A stretch of 64,000 nucleotides of DNA from an uncultured Pseudomonadales bacterium (GCA_943846685.1 OX044363.1:124001-188000); one strand, 5' to 3'; counted from the first letter of the stretch, positions 44,715 through 55,101 are shown. A program made the numbers and translations. The notes: generated by a model not told the origin, from the sequence alone.

Positions 44715-45998
44715 ATGAAATTTAACAAACTTATTAAAGCGACAGCGGCGGCTCTCTCCCTGACGCTATCGTTTTCAGCTTTAGCTGCTGACACAATTAA
44801 GGTGGGTGTTCTTCACTCTCTTTCTGGAACTATGGCAATCTCTGAAACCACTCTGAAAGACACTGTTCTAATGATGATTGAAGAGCAGAACAAAAAAGGG
44901 GGTCTGTTAGGTAAACAACTCGAAGCTGTTGTAGTTGATCCTGCATCGAACTGGCCGTTATTTGCTGAAAAAACACGTGAGCTAATTAGTAAAGAAGACG
45001 TTGATGTTATTTTTGGCTGCTGGACTTCAGTATCGCGTAAGTCTGTACTTCCAGTTATTGAAGAACTTAACGGTCTGCTTTTCTACCCAGTACAATACGA
45101 AGGCGAAGAGTCTTCTAAAAATGTTTTCTACACCGGTGCTGCTCCTAACCAACAGGCTATTCCAGCCGTTGACTACCTAATGAATGAGCTCGGCGTAAAG
45201 CGCTGGGTATTAGCCGGCACTGACTATGTCTACCCACGTACGACCAATAAAATCCTCGAAGCCTATTTGATTGCTAAAGGTGTTTCTCCTGATGACATCA
45301 TGATCAACTACACACCATTCGGCCATTCAGATTGGCAGAGCATTGTTTCAGACGTGAAGAAATTCGGCAGCACGGGTAAAAAAGCCGCAGTTGTTTCTAC
45401 TATTAATGGCGATGCCAACGTTCCTTTCTATAAAGAATTAGGTAACCAGGGTGTTTCAGCTGAAGATATTCCAGTAATTGCTTTCTCCGTAGGTGAAGAA
45501 GAGCTGTCTGGTTTGGATACAGCTCCACTTGTAGGCCACTTGGCCGCTTGGAACTACTTCCAAAGTGTTGAAAGCGATGAGAATACTGCGTTTATCGAGC
45601 AGTGGAAAACCTTTATCAAAGACGACAAGCGCGTAACCAACGATCCAATGGAAGCGACTTATATTGGCTTTAATATGTGGGCCAAAGCGGTAGAAAAAGC
45701 CGGTACTACTGATGTTGATTCTGTTGAGCAAGCGATGATCGGTATCACTACGCCTAACTTGACTGGCGGCATTGCCGTAATGAACAGCAACCACCATCTA
45801 TCAAAGCCTGTGTTGATTGGTGAGATCCAAGATGACGGTCAAATTGAAACAGTCTGGGAGACAGATGGCACTGTAATTGGTGACGCTTGGTCTAACTTCT
45901 TGCCTAGTTCCAAGGATCTGATTTCTGATTGGACGGCTCCAGTTAGCTGCGGTAACTTCAACACCAAAACCGCTAAGTGTTCAGGTCAAAACTTTTAA
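44715..45998 (+). CDS. urtA: Urea ABC transporter substrate-binding protein
   Basis: Periplasmic urea-binding protein, 427 aa. Signal peptide at 1-24 (ending SFSALAA), then DTIKVGVLHSLSGTMAISE, GGLLGKQLEAVVVDPASNWP, FGCWTSVSRKSVLPV and GLLFYPVQYEGEE, all diagnostic of UrtA among branched-chain amino-acid-type binding proteins. It leads urtABCDE; a rho-independent terminator directly after it should raise its dose over the membrane parts, as is usual for binding proteins. Confidence 0.95.
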   Translation: MKFNKLIKATAAALSLTLSFSALAADTIKVGVLHSLSGTMAISETTLKDTVLMMIEEQNKKGGLLGKQLEAVVVDPASNWPLFAEKTRELISKEDVDVIFGCWTSVSRKSVLPVIEELNGLLFYPVQYEGEESSKNVFYTGAAPNQQAIPAVDYLMNELGVKRWVLAGTDYVYPRTTNKILEAYLIAKGVSPDDIMINYTPFGHSDWQSIVSDVKKFGSTGKKAAVVSTINGDANVPFYKELGNQGVSAEDIPVIAFSVGEEELSGLDTAPLVGHLAAWNYFQSVESDENTAFIEQWKTFIKDDKRVTNDPMEATYIGFNMWAKAVEKAGTTDVDSVEQAMIGITTPNLTGGIAVMNSNHHLSKPVLIGEIQDDGQIETVWETDGTVIGDAWSNFLPSSKDLISDWTAPVSCGNFNTKTAKCSGQNF

Positions 45999-46034
45999 TG
46001 CTGCTTTTAATGTTGCTTTGAAATAACACCGTTA

Positions 46035-46068
46035 AAAACGAGAGGTCGAATGGCCTCTCGTTTTTTTT
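46035..46068 (+). terminator. Rho-independent terminator between urtA and urtB
   Basis: AAAACGAGAGG, 8-base loop, CCTCTCGTTTT, then a run of T (TTTTTTTT in total), a classic intrinsic terminator. Genes urtB-E must be reached by read-through or an extra promoter. Confidence 0.92.
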
Positions 46069-46114
46069 GCGGTATTAGTTGAAAAACTCTAAAGAATTGA
46101 ATGGCGGAAATATA

Positions 46115-47746
46115 GTGACCAGTTTAGTTAAACATATTTTGGGGATAACACTTTTAATATTCAGCTTTGCCATCTCGGCAGCTGATGAGGTGGAGTTAGA
46201 CCTACGTCAGATCTCACAACAGCTAGTAGGCGCAAAATTAAAAGCGCTACCGGTAATTATTAAGCAATTTGAAACTGGTGGTGAAGTCGCTTTGCCGATG
46301 CTTGACGCGATGTTGAAGGGCCGATTATTTATCCGTAAAAGCGATAAGTTAATTGTTGTTGGTGAGCGCCAAGAAAATGGCGATTATGCGCTCATGGATG
46401 CGCTCAGCGCCGAATCATTGACGGCCTTGCCAAAGAAGCAACTTAAAAAAGTAAAAGTAAACAACCGCTTGAGGATGCAGCTGCGGGACATTATCGCCAG
46501 GGTGACCCTGTTTAGCGCAGATCCCGACATCCGTGAAAGTGCTGTGAGGAATATGCTCAACAAAACCAGCAAAGACAATATTGCGATGTTAGAGCAAGCC
46601 AAAAATGTTGAGACAGATTCAAGCGTTATGAAACTTATTGATTTAGCGCTAGCGATTAACGTTCTAACCACATCCGATATTCAAGCAGAGCGCTTGAGCG
46701 CCCTTGAGATTATGGATGGAAGTCTGGAGCCTATAGTATTTAATACCCTGAGCACTCTGCTAGCTCAGGATGATGCGGGAAATAACCTTGAAGCGGACAA
46801 AGTAGTCCGCGAAAAAGCGCTTAAACTGAAAAATAGCATTCAACAGGAAATTGATTTTTATGAGTTGATGGAGAAACTGTTTTTTGGTTTGAGCCTCGGT
46901 TCAGTCTTATTGCTCGCAGCAACCGGTTTAGCGATCACTTTTGGTGTTATGGGTGTCCTTAATATGGCCCATGGCGAGCTTATTATGATTGGTGCCTACA
47001 CTGCCTACGTAGTTCAACTATTGATGCCCAATACCCTTGAATACTCCATCCTGGTGGCAATTCCCGCGGCCTTTTTGGTAGCCGGTGCCGTGGGTGTTTT
47101 GATTCAACGCGGTGTTATTCGTTTTTTACATGGCCGTCCACTGGAAACCCTATTAGCCACGTTTGGTATCAGCCTAATTTTGCAGCAAGCCGTACGAAGT
47201 ATTTTCTCACCCCTGAATCGACAGGTAGTCAGCCCAAGCTGGCTGAGTGGCTCATGGGAACTCAACCCTATTTTTTCGCTAACCTACAACCGTTTATATA
47301 TTTTGTTTTTTGCCCTGCTGGTATTTTTTATCCTGCAATTAGTGCTGAAAAGAACTTCGCTGGGATTGAATGTCCGCGCGGTATCTCAAAATCGCGGCAT
47401 GGCAAAAGCGATAGGTGTTCGCACCGAATGGGTGGATGCTATGACTTTTGGTTTAGGTTCCGGCATTGCTGGTATCGCCGGAGTTGCCCTTAGCCAGTTA
47501 ACCAATGTTGGGCCCAACCTGGGTCAGGCCTATATTATCGACTCATTTATGGTGGTTGTGTTTGGCGGTGTAGGCAATCTATGGGGCACCTTGGTGGGTG
47601 CATTTAGCTTAGGCATGTTAAACAAATTCCTCGAGCCTGTTACCGGGGCAGTATTGGCCAATATTGTTATTTTGGTGTCGATTATCTTATTTATACAGAA
47701 ACGTCCTCGTGGACTGTTTCCTCAAAAAGGGAGGGCAGCTGAATGA
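46115..47746 (+). CDS. urtB: Urea ABC transporter permease UrtB
   Basis: Inner-membrane permease, about 543 aa. It has a signal peptide, an N-terminal periplasmic helical region of about 240 residues characteristic of UrtB, then 8-9 membrane helices with GVMGVLNMAHGELIMIGAY, LLATFGISLILQQ and VVVFGGVGNLWGTLVGA, the LivH-like permease motifs. I prefer GTG 46115 (GGCGG about 7 bases upstream, start of the signal peptide) to TTG 46079. Overlaps urtC by 4 bp. Confidence 0.92.
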   Translation: MTSLVKHILGITLLIFSFAISAADEVELDLRQISQQLVGAKLKALPVIIKQFETGGEVALPMLDAMLKGRLFIRKSDKLIVVGERQENGDYALMDALSAESLTALPKKQLKKVKVNNRLRMQLRDIIARVTLFSADPDIRESAVRNMLNKTSKDNIAMLEQAKNVETDSSVMKLIDLALAINVLTTSDIQAERLSALEIMDGSLEPIVFNTLSTLLAQDDAGNNLEADKVVREKALKLKNSIQQEIDFYELMEKLFFGLSLGSVLLLAATGLAITFGVMGVLNMAHGELIMIGAYTAYVVQLLMPNTLEYSILVAIPAAFLVAGAVGVLIQRGVIRFLHGRPLETLLATFGISLILQQAVRSIFSPLNRQVVSPSWLSGSWELNPIFSLTYNRLYILFFALLVFFILQLVLKRTSLGLNVRAVSQNRGMAKAIGVRTEWVDAMTFGLGSGIAGIAGVALSQLTNVGPNLGQAYIIDSFMVVVFGGVGNLWGTLVGAFSLGMLNKFLEPVTGAVLANIVILVSIILFIQKRPRGLFPQKGRAAE

Positions 47747-48897
47747 GCACTATTCGCAATCAATTTTCTTCGTTGCATGATTTACGCGAGAAAGCGCCAA
47801 TATTTTTAGCGGTACTATTTGGTACCACTATTTATGCCTCGGTCTGTAATCTTTGGGTGCCTGAAGAGTCTATTTTTCATGTCACCACCTACACTATTAC
47901 CTTGCTCGGGAAGTATCTCTGTTATGCATTGTTAGCATTATCGGTAGATGTTGTTTGGGGCTACTGCGGCATTTTGAGCCTGGGCCATGGTGCATTTTTT
48001 GCCTTGGGCGGCTATACCATGGGCATGTATCTGATGCGCCAAGTAGGTGATCGTGGGGTCTATGGCGATCCACTATTACCTGACTTTATGGTGTTTTTAG
48101 ATTGGCAGGAGTTACCTTGGTTCTGGCATGGGTTTGATCAATTTTGGGTGGCGATGCTGGCGATGATATTGGTGCCTGGATTGTTGGCATTTGTCTTTGG
48201 CTGGTTGGCATTCCGCTCCCGAGTGGCTGGGGTCTACCTATCAATTATGACTCAGGCATTAACCTATGCTTTGATGCTGGCCTTCTTTCGCAATGAAATG
48301 GGCTTCGGCGGCAACAATGGCCTGACCGATTTTAAAGATATACTCGGTTTTAACCTGCAATCTGACAATGTACGTGTGGCGCTGTTTTTATGCTCTGCTG
48401 TGGTATTGGCCCTTGCCTATTGCCTCAGTCTGCTGATTATGTCGTCTCGATTTGGACGAGTAATTCTGGGTGTTCGCGATGCCGAGAACAGGGCTCGATT
48501 TATTGGTTTTAAAACTGAAAACTACAAAGTGTCACTTTTTGTCTACTCGGCAATACTGGCAGCTATTGCTGGAGCTCTTTATGTGCCACAGGTTGGCATT
48601 ATCAACCCGGGAGAATTCTCGCCATTAAACTCCATTGAAGTGGTGGTCTGGGTGGCTGTGGGTGGTCGCGGCACTCTGTATGGCGCTATCGTCGGCGCGC
48701 TGTTGGTCAACTACGCTAAAACGCGTTTTACCGCAGTCTTTCCTGAAGCCTGGTTGTTTGCGCTGGGCGCACTGTTTGTCAGTGTGACTATCTTTTTGCC
48801 TCAGGGTTTGATGGGGCTAATCAAGGACAAGCGTTCTGTTACCGGCAAGCTGTTTTTTTGGCGCAAAGGTCGAAAACCCGAGGAAGAAATAGTATGA
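47743..48897 (+). CDS. urtC: Urea ABC transporter permease UrtC
   Basis: Second permease, 384 aa, LivM-like, with about ten helices. Motifs are VVWGYCGILSLGHGAFFALGGY (within 68-90), NNGLTDFKDILGF, ILGVRDAENRARFIGF and VVWVAVGGRGTLYGAIVGA. ATG 47743 overlaps the urtB stop; its own stop overlaps urtD as ATGA. Confidence 0.94.
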   Translation: MSTIRNQFSSLHDLREKAPIFLAVLFGTTIYASVCNLWVPEESIFHVTTYTITLLGKYLCYALLALSVDVVWGYCGILSLGHGAFFALGGYTMGMYLMRQVGDRGVYGDPLLPDFMVFLDWQELPWFWHGFDQFWVAMLAMILVPGLLAFVFGWLAFRSRVAGVYLSIMTQALTYALMLAFFRNEMGFGGNNGLTDFKDILGFNLQSDNVRVALFLCSAVVLALAYCLSLLIMSSRFGRVILGVRDAENRARFIGFKTENYKVSLFVYSAILAAIAGALYVPQVGIINPGEFSPLNSIEVVVWVAVGGRGTLYGAIVGALLVNYAKTRFTAVFPEAWLFALGALFVSVTIFLPQGLMGLIKDKRSVTGKLFFWRKGRKPEEEIV

Positions 48898-49727
48898 CAA
48901 TATTGGAAGATGTAAAGCAGGCAGTTCAACGCCGCCAAAGCAATTTTTTCTCGGCAAAGCCGCCGCCCGCTGTGGATATTTCGCATCAAGTACTTCTCTA
49001 TGTCGAGGGTTTATCAGTCAGCTTTGATGGTTTTAAAGCGCTTAATAACCTTAATCTCTATATCAATGATGGCGAGTTACGCTGCTTGATCGGCGCTAAT
49101 GGTGCAGGCAAAACCACATTGATGGATGTGATAACCGGCAAAACCCACCCCGATACTGGCCATGTATATTTTGGGCAGACCATAGATCTACTCGGCAAAA
49201 GCGAATCTGAAATTGCTCAATTAGGGATTGGACGAAAATTTCAAAAACCCACCGTATTTGAAGAGCAATCCGTGTTGGCCAATCTTGAATTGGCCATGAA
49301 GGTCAATAAGAGCATTATCTCTACGTTATGGGCAAAACTATCCCCTTCAGAGTTAGATTGGATCAGTCAGGTTCTAGAGATTATTGGCCTAAAATCCCAG
49401 TATAGAATGCTTGCCGGAGCCTTGTCTCACGGGCAGAAACAGTGGCTGGAAATCGGTATGTTATTAATCGCGGACCCAAGGCTTATGCTTGTGGATGAAC
49501 CGGTTGCAGGTATGACCGCTCAAGAGACTGAGCGAACAGCGGAGTTGCTCACTTCCCTGGCGGGAGACCGGACTGTGGTGGTGGTTGAACATGATATGGA
49601 GTTTGTCCGCAGTATTGCCAAGACAGTCACTGTGCTGCATCAGGGTTCGGTGCTGGCTGAAGGCAGTATGTCGGATGTGCAGAATAATCCTGCCGTCATT
49701 GAAGTGTATTTAGGAGAAGAAGATTGA
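48894..49727 (+). CDS. urtD: Urea ABC transporter ATP-binding protein UrtD
   Basis: ATPase, 277 aa. Walker A GANGAGKTT, signature region GALSHGQKQWLEIGM (SHGQ in place of SGGQ, usual for UrtD), Walker B LMLVDEPVAGM and EHDMEFV follow. ATG 48894 has GAGGAAG upstream and overlaps urtC by 4 bp; a longer frame from 48858 is unsupported. About 40 residues precede the ABC domain. Confidence 0.94.
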   Translation: MTILEDVKQAVQRRQSNFFSAKPPPAVDISHQVLLYVEGLSVSFDGFKALNNLNLYINDGELRCLIGANGAGKTTLMDVITGKTHPDTGHVYFGQTIDLLGKSESEIAQLGIGRKFQKPTVFEEQSVLANLELAMKVNKSIISTLWAKLSPSELDWISQVLEIIGLKSQYRMLAGALSHGQKQWLEIGMLLIADPRLMLVDEPVAGMTAQETERTAELLTSLAGDRTVVVVEHDMEFVRSIAKTVTVLHQGSVLAEGSMSDVQNNPAVIEVYLGEED

Positions 49728-50419
49728 TTGCATTGAAAGACATAAACCAGCTTTACGGCGGCACTCAGATTTTATGGGACCTTAATCTAGAAATTGCCGA
49801 GGGATCCTGTACCTGCATTATGGGCCGCAATGGCGTGGGGAAAACCACATTATTAAAATGCTTAATGGGGCTATTGCCTGTTAGCAGTGGTGAACTGCAC
49901 TTTGGTGATGAAGATTTCACAAAGAAATCGGCCGAATCCAGGGCACGCAATGGGATTGGCTATGTGCCTCAGGGACGCGATATTTTTCCGCTGTTAACCG
50001 TGGAAGAAAATCTCCGCGTGGGATTGGGTGCACGCAGGGATAAATCAAAAAAGATACCTGACAAAATCTTCGAATTATTTCCAGTATTACAGGATATGCT
50101 GCAACGTCGCGGTGGTGACCTTTCCGGTGGACAGCAGCAACAATTGGCTATTGGTCGAGCGCTGGTGATTGAGCCTAAGATTTTGATTCTAGATGAGCCC
50201 AATGAGGGTATTCAGCCCAATATCGTAAAACAAATCGGCGATGTCATTACCTTACTTAATGAGCAGGAAGGAATGACTGTTATATTGGTTGAGCAGAAAC
50301 TCACCTTCGCTCGACGTGTTGGCAAAGAATTTCGACTGATGGAAAAGGGTCGGGTGGTTGCCTCGGGAGCGATGCCAGAGTTGTCCGACGAACTTATAGC
50401 AAAACATTTGGCGGTTTAG
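49724..50419 (+). CDS. urtE: Urea ABC transporter ATP-binding protein UrtE
   Basis: Second ATPase, 231 aa. Walker A GRNGVGKTT, signature LSGGQQQQLAIGRAL, Walker B ILILDEPNEGIQPN; the NEGIQPN variant is typical of UrtE. The start is TTG 49724, overlapping the urtD stop (TTGA) with AGGAGAAG upstream. Last gene of the transport operon. Confidence 0.94.
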   Translation: MIALKDINQLYGGTQILWDLNLEIAEGSCTCIMGRNGVGKTTLLKCLMGLLPVSSGELHFGDEDFTKKSAESRARNGIGYVPQGRDIFPLLTVEENLRVGLGARRDKSKKIPDKIFELFPVLQDMLQRRGGDLSGGQQQQLAIGRALVIEPKILILDEPNEGIQPNIVKQIGDVITLLNEQEGMTVILVEQKLTFARRVGKEFRLMEKGRVVASGAMPELSDELIAKHLAV

Positions 50420-50548
50420 CGTTGGCAAAAAATCGCTTTCCGTCAGTGAGATAATATAAGCCGGCTTAAACTCTGATGATTTTCTTCACTGGTGACATCC
50501 GTCATAAACAGGGCCATTGAGTGACTATGTAAATCAGCCGTATCTGCG

Positions 50549-53500
50549 GTGATTCGAACTCGATTGCTGGCACATATATTGCTTAACCTGTTTATGCCCT
50601 CTTTTTTAAAAAAAGCTAAAAAAAATCATCATTCAAACACTGAAACCACCATTAAGCAGGGCGTTTTTGGTGCCCGCCGCCGCTACAATAAGTGGGTCGC
50701 AGACGAGACTTTAGAAGACTACGCCCTGCGATTTACCGGCTTAAGTGCACGAAAATGGGGCGCAAAAAAAGTCGCGCTCACCGCTTTGGGCTCGATTTCA
50801 TTTTTAGCGCTCGAGGCCATTGGTGGCTCCATCACCCTGAACTATGGTTTTCAAAATGCACTGATCGCTATTTTTATGGTGAGTGCGATACTTCTCTTAC
50901 TCTCTATACCCATCAGTTATTACAGTAGTCGCTATGGACTCGATATTGATTTATTAACCCGCGGCGCTGGCTTTGGTTATTTAGGGTCGACCATTACATC
51001 GTTAATTTATGCTTCCTTTACATTTATTTTCCTGGCCCTAGAAGCCACGATCATGGCTCTAGCCCTTGAGCTGTGTCTTGGGTTGCCTCTGCATTGGGGT
51101 TATTTGGTCAGCACCCTAGTGGTTATTCCTATAGTGACTTATGGCATCAGTGCCATTAGTCGATTTCAATTGTGGACTCAGCCAGTTTGGATGCTACTTC
51201 AGCTACTGCCAATTGGCATTATTTTGCTCAACGATTTTTCTGCTGTAACCGATTGGATGCTTTACCAGGGTGAGATTAATAGCAGTGGTGATGCACAGAT
51301 AAATTGGATGATGATTGGTGCAGCCTCTACCCTGATATTCGCTCTGGTGGCGCAAATCGGAGAACAGGCTGACTATGCTCGTTTTATCCCAACGCAAAAA
51401 GATATAAGCAAGTCAACCTGGTGGCTATCCACCCTATGCGCAGGCCCTGGATGGATTATTATTGGCTGCTTAAAGTTAATGTTGGGTTCATTTTTATTTG
51501 TGCTTGCCGTCAATCATGGCGTAGATGCACAGCAGGCTATTGACCCAACACAGATGTATTTGGTCGCGTTTAATTACCTGAGTCAAACACCCTCTACAGT
51601 TCTCGCTCTCACTGCTTTGTTTGTCATACTTTCGCAGTTAAAGATTAACGTAACCAATGTTTATGCAGGTTCAATTGCATGGTCAAATTTTTTCTCACGC
51701 CTGACCCATGCTCATCCAGGACGTGCCGTTTGGGTAGTCTTTAATGTATTGATTGCCATTGCACTGATGCAAATCGGCATCTATGACGCCTTGGTGAACA
51801 CTCTTGGACTGTTTGGGATAATCACTATTTCATGGATTGGCTCTATGGTTGCTGATTTAGTGATTAATAAACCACTGGGACTGAGCCCGCCCGGCATTGA
51901 GTTTAAACGAGCGCATCTATACGACATTAACCCTGTGGGTGTCGGCAGCATGCTAATTTCAATGATTACTGGCTTTATCGCTTACGGCGGCCTTTTAGGT
52001 GAAGCCATGCAGGCGTTTGCCTCTTATCTAACATTATTGATGACGTTTATATTAGTTCCCTTTATCGCCTGGGTGACCAGCGGTCGCTACTATATTGCAC
52101 GGCCGGTTTGCATTGATGAAGACAAGCCTGCTCATGCTTGCGGGGTCTGTGAAAATTCTTTTGATAATGAAGATATGACTTTTTGTCCGCTGTACGGTCT
52201 ACCTATCTGTTCTCTTTGCTGCTCGCTCGATACAAAATGTGAAGACGCCTGCCGGCCTTCGGGACGCTTTGAAAATCAATTGCTGTTATTTCTCAAATTA
52301 TTTTCCAAAAGAATTAAATTGCGCCATATTCAGTCCCGTGGCTTTAAGTTCGCGTTTTTGTTTATGGCGAATATCGCTGTTTTTTCAACCATTATTTTGA
52401 TCGCCTATTCAAAAACCCTGTCCGTTTATCCCCAACAAATCGATGCCATTAATAGCTTTGCATGGATTCTATCGCTAATGACAATATTGGTATTAATTAT
52501 TGGCGTCTGGTCATTTTTACTAAGCCTTGAGGGACAGCGATTGGCTCGAAGAGAGTCTCAGCGGCAGACGCAACTGTTAACCAAAGAGGTTATTGCTCAC
52601 CAGAAGACCGATATGGATCTGCAAAAAGCCAGAGAAACCGCAGATGCCTCCAATATAGCAAAGAGTCGCTACCTGGAGAGTATTAGCCATGAACTTCGAA
52701 CACCGCTCAACTCTGTGATGGGCTATGCCCAACTGCTCGAAGGAGCTGAGGATATTCCCAAGTCGCGGCGAGACTCAATTAAGGTGATGCGCAGCAGCAG
52801 TGAACATTTAACTGACTTGATTGAAGGGCTGGTAGATATTTCCAAAATTGAGGCGGGACGACTCGACTTGCATAGAAATGAAGTCGACATTGTCACAATG
52901 ATTGAACAGCTAATTTATATGTTTCAAATACAGGCTCAATCAAAAAGTCTAACACTGCATTTTACCCATCAGGAAAAACTGCCGGAGCATGTGATTGTCG
53001 ATGAGAAAAGGCTGCGTCAGGTGCTTATCAACCTTATTTCAAACGCCATTAAGTTCACTCCAAAGGGATCGGTGTCGGTTAACCTCAAATACCGCAATCA
53101 GGTCGCCTATATCACTGTAACCGATAGCGGTATTGGTATTGAAGAAGATGATATTTCGCGCATATCTGAGGCCTTTGTGCGTATCTCCAACCCAATACAT
53201 CAGGCCTCCGGCAGTGGCTTGGGCCTGGCAATTACCCAGGCATTAATTCACTGTATGGGCGGTGACCTGCGCATTGAAAGCAAGATCGGCCTGGGATCCA
53301 TATTTACAGTGTCACTGATGCTTCCAAGCATTAGTCAAGTCACCCACAAACCAATTGCCGCCGATCGAGTGATTGGCTATCACGGCGATACGCTTAGCCT
53401 TATGGTTGTCGATGATGACCCCAATCAACGGCGTCTGCTGATCGATACTCTAACGCCTCTTGGCTTCAATGTGATTGCCGCAGCAGATGGCACCTCCTGT

Positions 53501-53995
53501 TTAAAAATGCTCGATCAATGCTCGCCAAAATTATTTATGCTGGATATTTCTATGCCCGATATGAGCGGCTGGGAATTGGTTGCTGAGCTGCGCGATCGAG
53601 GTATTCATGCGCCTCTGGTTATGATTTCGGCTGAGGCTGATGAAGGATTTGGTGTAGACACAGACAAGTCGCTACACAACGATTATTTAGTTAAGCCAAT
53701 CAATCTGCCCTCGCTGCTATCGACATTGGCCTACCACCTGAATATTGAGTTAAAGCTGGCAGATGCTCTACCTGAAAGCAACCCGAGTCCGAGAAAAAAT
53801 GATCCTGTGGCAATCAATGAGCTACTGTCTTTTCTTGATATTGGCTATGTCGATGGCTTTAAGAAAGCGCTGATTGAAGCCGAGGAAACTGCCAGGCTAG
53901 CGCCCCTGCTGTGCAGTCATTTACACCATAATTTAGCACAGCTAAAACTCACCACAATCCGCTCACAACTGATGGCTGAAATTGATGAAAACTAA
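50549..53995 (+). CDS. NCS1-type permease fused to a hybrid histidine kinase
   Basis: A 1148-aa sensor. Residues about 37-530 are a complete NCS1-like (purine-cytosine/allantoin permease) membrane module of about 12 helices, opening FGARRRYNKW. Residues 530-567 form a cysteine-rich knot (CGVCENS, FCPLYG, CSLCCS, C-x3-C), likely metal-binding. Two more helices lead to HisKA (H714 in SHELRTPLNS), HATPase (SNAIKF, DSGIGI, GSGLGLAI) and a receiver with D999 (LFMLDISMP), then about 100 further residues. GTG 50549 or ATG 50594 may be the start; neither has a strong ribosome site. It follows urtE by 129 bp and overlaps its regulator, suggesting that a transported nitrogen compound is the signal. Confidence 0.85.
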   Translation: MIRTRLLAHILLNLFMPSFLKKAKKNHHSNTETTIKQGVFGARRRYNKWVADETLEDYALRFTGLSARKWGAKKVALTALGSISFLALEAIGGSITLNYGFQNALIAIFMVSAILLLLSIPISYYSSRYGLDIDLLTRGAGFGYLGSTITSLIYASFTFIFLALEATIMALALELCLGLPLHWGYLVSTLVVIPIVTYGISAISRFQLWTQPVWMLLQLLPIGIILLNDFSAVTDWMLYQGEINSSGDAQINWMMIGAASTLIFALVAQIGEQADYARFIPTQKDISKSTWWLSTLCAGPGWIIIGCLKLMLGSFLFVLAVNHGVDAQQAIDPTQMYLVAFNYLSQTPSTVLALTALFVILSQLKINVTNVYAGSIAWSNFFSRLTHAHPGRAVWVVFNVLIAIALMQIGIYDALVNTLGLFGIITISWIGSMVADLVINKPLGLSPPGIEFKRAHLYDINPVGVGSMLISMITGFIAYGGLLGEAMQAFASYLTLLMTFILVPFIAWVTSGRYYIARPVCIDEDKPAHACGVCENSFDNEDMTFCPLYGLPICSLCCSLDTKCEDACRPSGRFENQLLLFLKLFSKRIKLRHIQSRGFKFAFLFMANIAVFSTIILIAYSKTLSVYPQQIDAINSFAWILSLMTILVLIIGVWSFLLSLEGQRLARRESQRQTQLLTKEVIAHQKTDMDLQKARETADASNIAKSRYLESISHELRTPLNSVMGYAQLLEGAEDIPKSRRDSIKVMRSSSEHLTDLIEGLVDISKIEAGRLDLHRNEVDIVTMIEQLIYMFQIQAQSKSLTLHFTHQEKLPEHVIVDEKRLRQVLINLISNAIKFTPKGSVSVNLKYRNQVAYITVTDSGIGIEEDDISRISEAFVRISNPIHQASGSGLGLAITQALIHCMGGDLRIESKIGLGSIFTVSLMLPSISQVTHKPIAADRVIGYHGDTLSLMVVDDDPNQRRLLIDTLTPLGFNVIAAADGTSCLKMLDQCSPKLFMLDISMPDMSGWELVAELRDRGIHAPLVMISAEADEGFGVDTDKSLHNDYLVKPINLPSLLSTLAYHLNIELKLADALPESNPSPRKNDPVAINELLSFLDIGYVDGFKKALIEAEETARLAPLLCSHLHHNLAQLKLTTIRSQLMAEIDEN

Positions 53996-54890
53996 GATTA
54001 AATTTGATGGCGTCGTTCTAATCGTCGATGACAACCCTGAAACCATGAATATGCTCAACTCTTCGCTCTCGGAAGTTGGGCTTACAGTACTGGTTGCATT
54101 GTCAGGGGAGCAGGCTCTAACCATCGCCAAGCTTGTGAAACCGGATATTATCTTAATGGATGCAATGATGCCGGGAATGGACGGTTTCGAAGCCTGTCGA
54201 CGGATCAAGGCCGACGCAGTCATCGCCCATATTCCGGTTATCTTTATGACCGGGCTAAGTGCCAGTGAAGATATGGTCAGGGGATTTGACGCTGGCGGAA
54301 TAGACTATGTCACCAAGCCAATCAATATGGAGGGTTTGATCGCGAGAATGCGCGCCCATCTCACTAACTCACGTATTGCCACCGGTGCCCGCCACGCGCT
54401 GGATACCCTTGGGCAGCACTCTCTCTCTGCCGATTTACAGGGCAATATCCTCTGGTCAACACCCAATACTCACAGCCTGATGGAAAGCCTTGGCGCAAGC
54501 CATGACTGGATAACCACAACAATGCCAGCACTGCTGGCTCCCTGGCTGGCACATGGCGCTCAAGAACCTCTACTGGTTGATGACTTATCCGAACCGCTGC
54601 TAGTTACAGCGCTGGAATCAAAAGATAAAAATGAAAAGCTGCTGTTGATTGAGCCAGCCAACAAACCTGAGGAAGAGGATCTGTTGAAAGAAAAATTTCA
54701 GCTGACGACTCGTGAGGCGGAAGTATTAACCTGGATTGCAAAAGGTAAAACCAATCATGAGATCGCGCTTATTCTGGACTTTAGTCCGCGCACAGCAAAT
54801 AAACACTTGGAACAGATTTTTCGAAAATTAAATGTTGAAAACCGCACCACTGCCGCCGCCGTCTCGCTGCGCTATTTAAGCCAGGTGTAA
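53985..54890 (+). CDS. LuxR-type response regulator
   Basis: A 301-aa regulator. The receiver (residues 1-122) has VLIVDDNPE, phosphoacceptor D59 in IILMDAMMPGMDG and the lysine in YVTKPIN. The C-terminal LuxR/FixJ helix-turn-helix reads LTTREAEVLTWIAKGKTNHE and SPRTANKHLEQIFRKLNV. About 100 residues between the two have no clear motif. It overlaps the kinase gene by 11 bp (ATG 53985), so the two form one signalling pair. Likely targets are the adjoining urea genes and porin; this is inference. Confidence 0.88.
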   Translation: MKTKIKFDGVVLIVDDNPETMNMLNSSLSEVGLTVLVALSGEQALTIAKLVKPDIILMDAMMPGMDGFEACRRIKADAVIAHIPVIFMTGLSASEDMVRGFDAGGIDYVTKPINMEGLIARMRAHLTNSRIATGARHALDTLGQHSLSADLQGNILWSTPNTHSLMESLGASHDWITTTMPALLAPWLAHGAQEPLLVDDLSEPLLVTALESKDKNEKLLLIEPANKPEEEDLLKEKFQLTTREAEVLTWIAKGKTNHEIALILDFSPRTANKHLEQIFRKLNVENRTTAAAVSLRYLSQV

Positions 54891-55101
54891 ATAGCAAAAT
54901 AAACTATATATAGAATGCATATACGTCATTCTACGTAGCCCCATAGCCTGTTACGCGCATATTAAATTCTCTTACATTCTTTATTATTCGCTTATCACTT
55001 TTACTTCTTATTGAGAGTGATGATATTAATTTGCTTGCCGAGTTTTTGGGGGCATGTCTAATTTATTAGTATTCAATTTAACTTTGAGGTTAATAACGCA
55101 T

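Noticed and set aside
50545..50570. tRNA T-arm-like GATTCGAACTC
   Set aside because: No acceptor, D or anticodon arms can be built around it.
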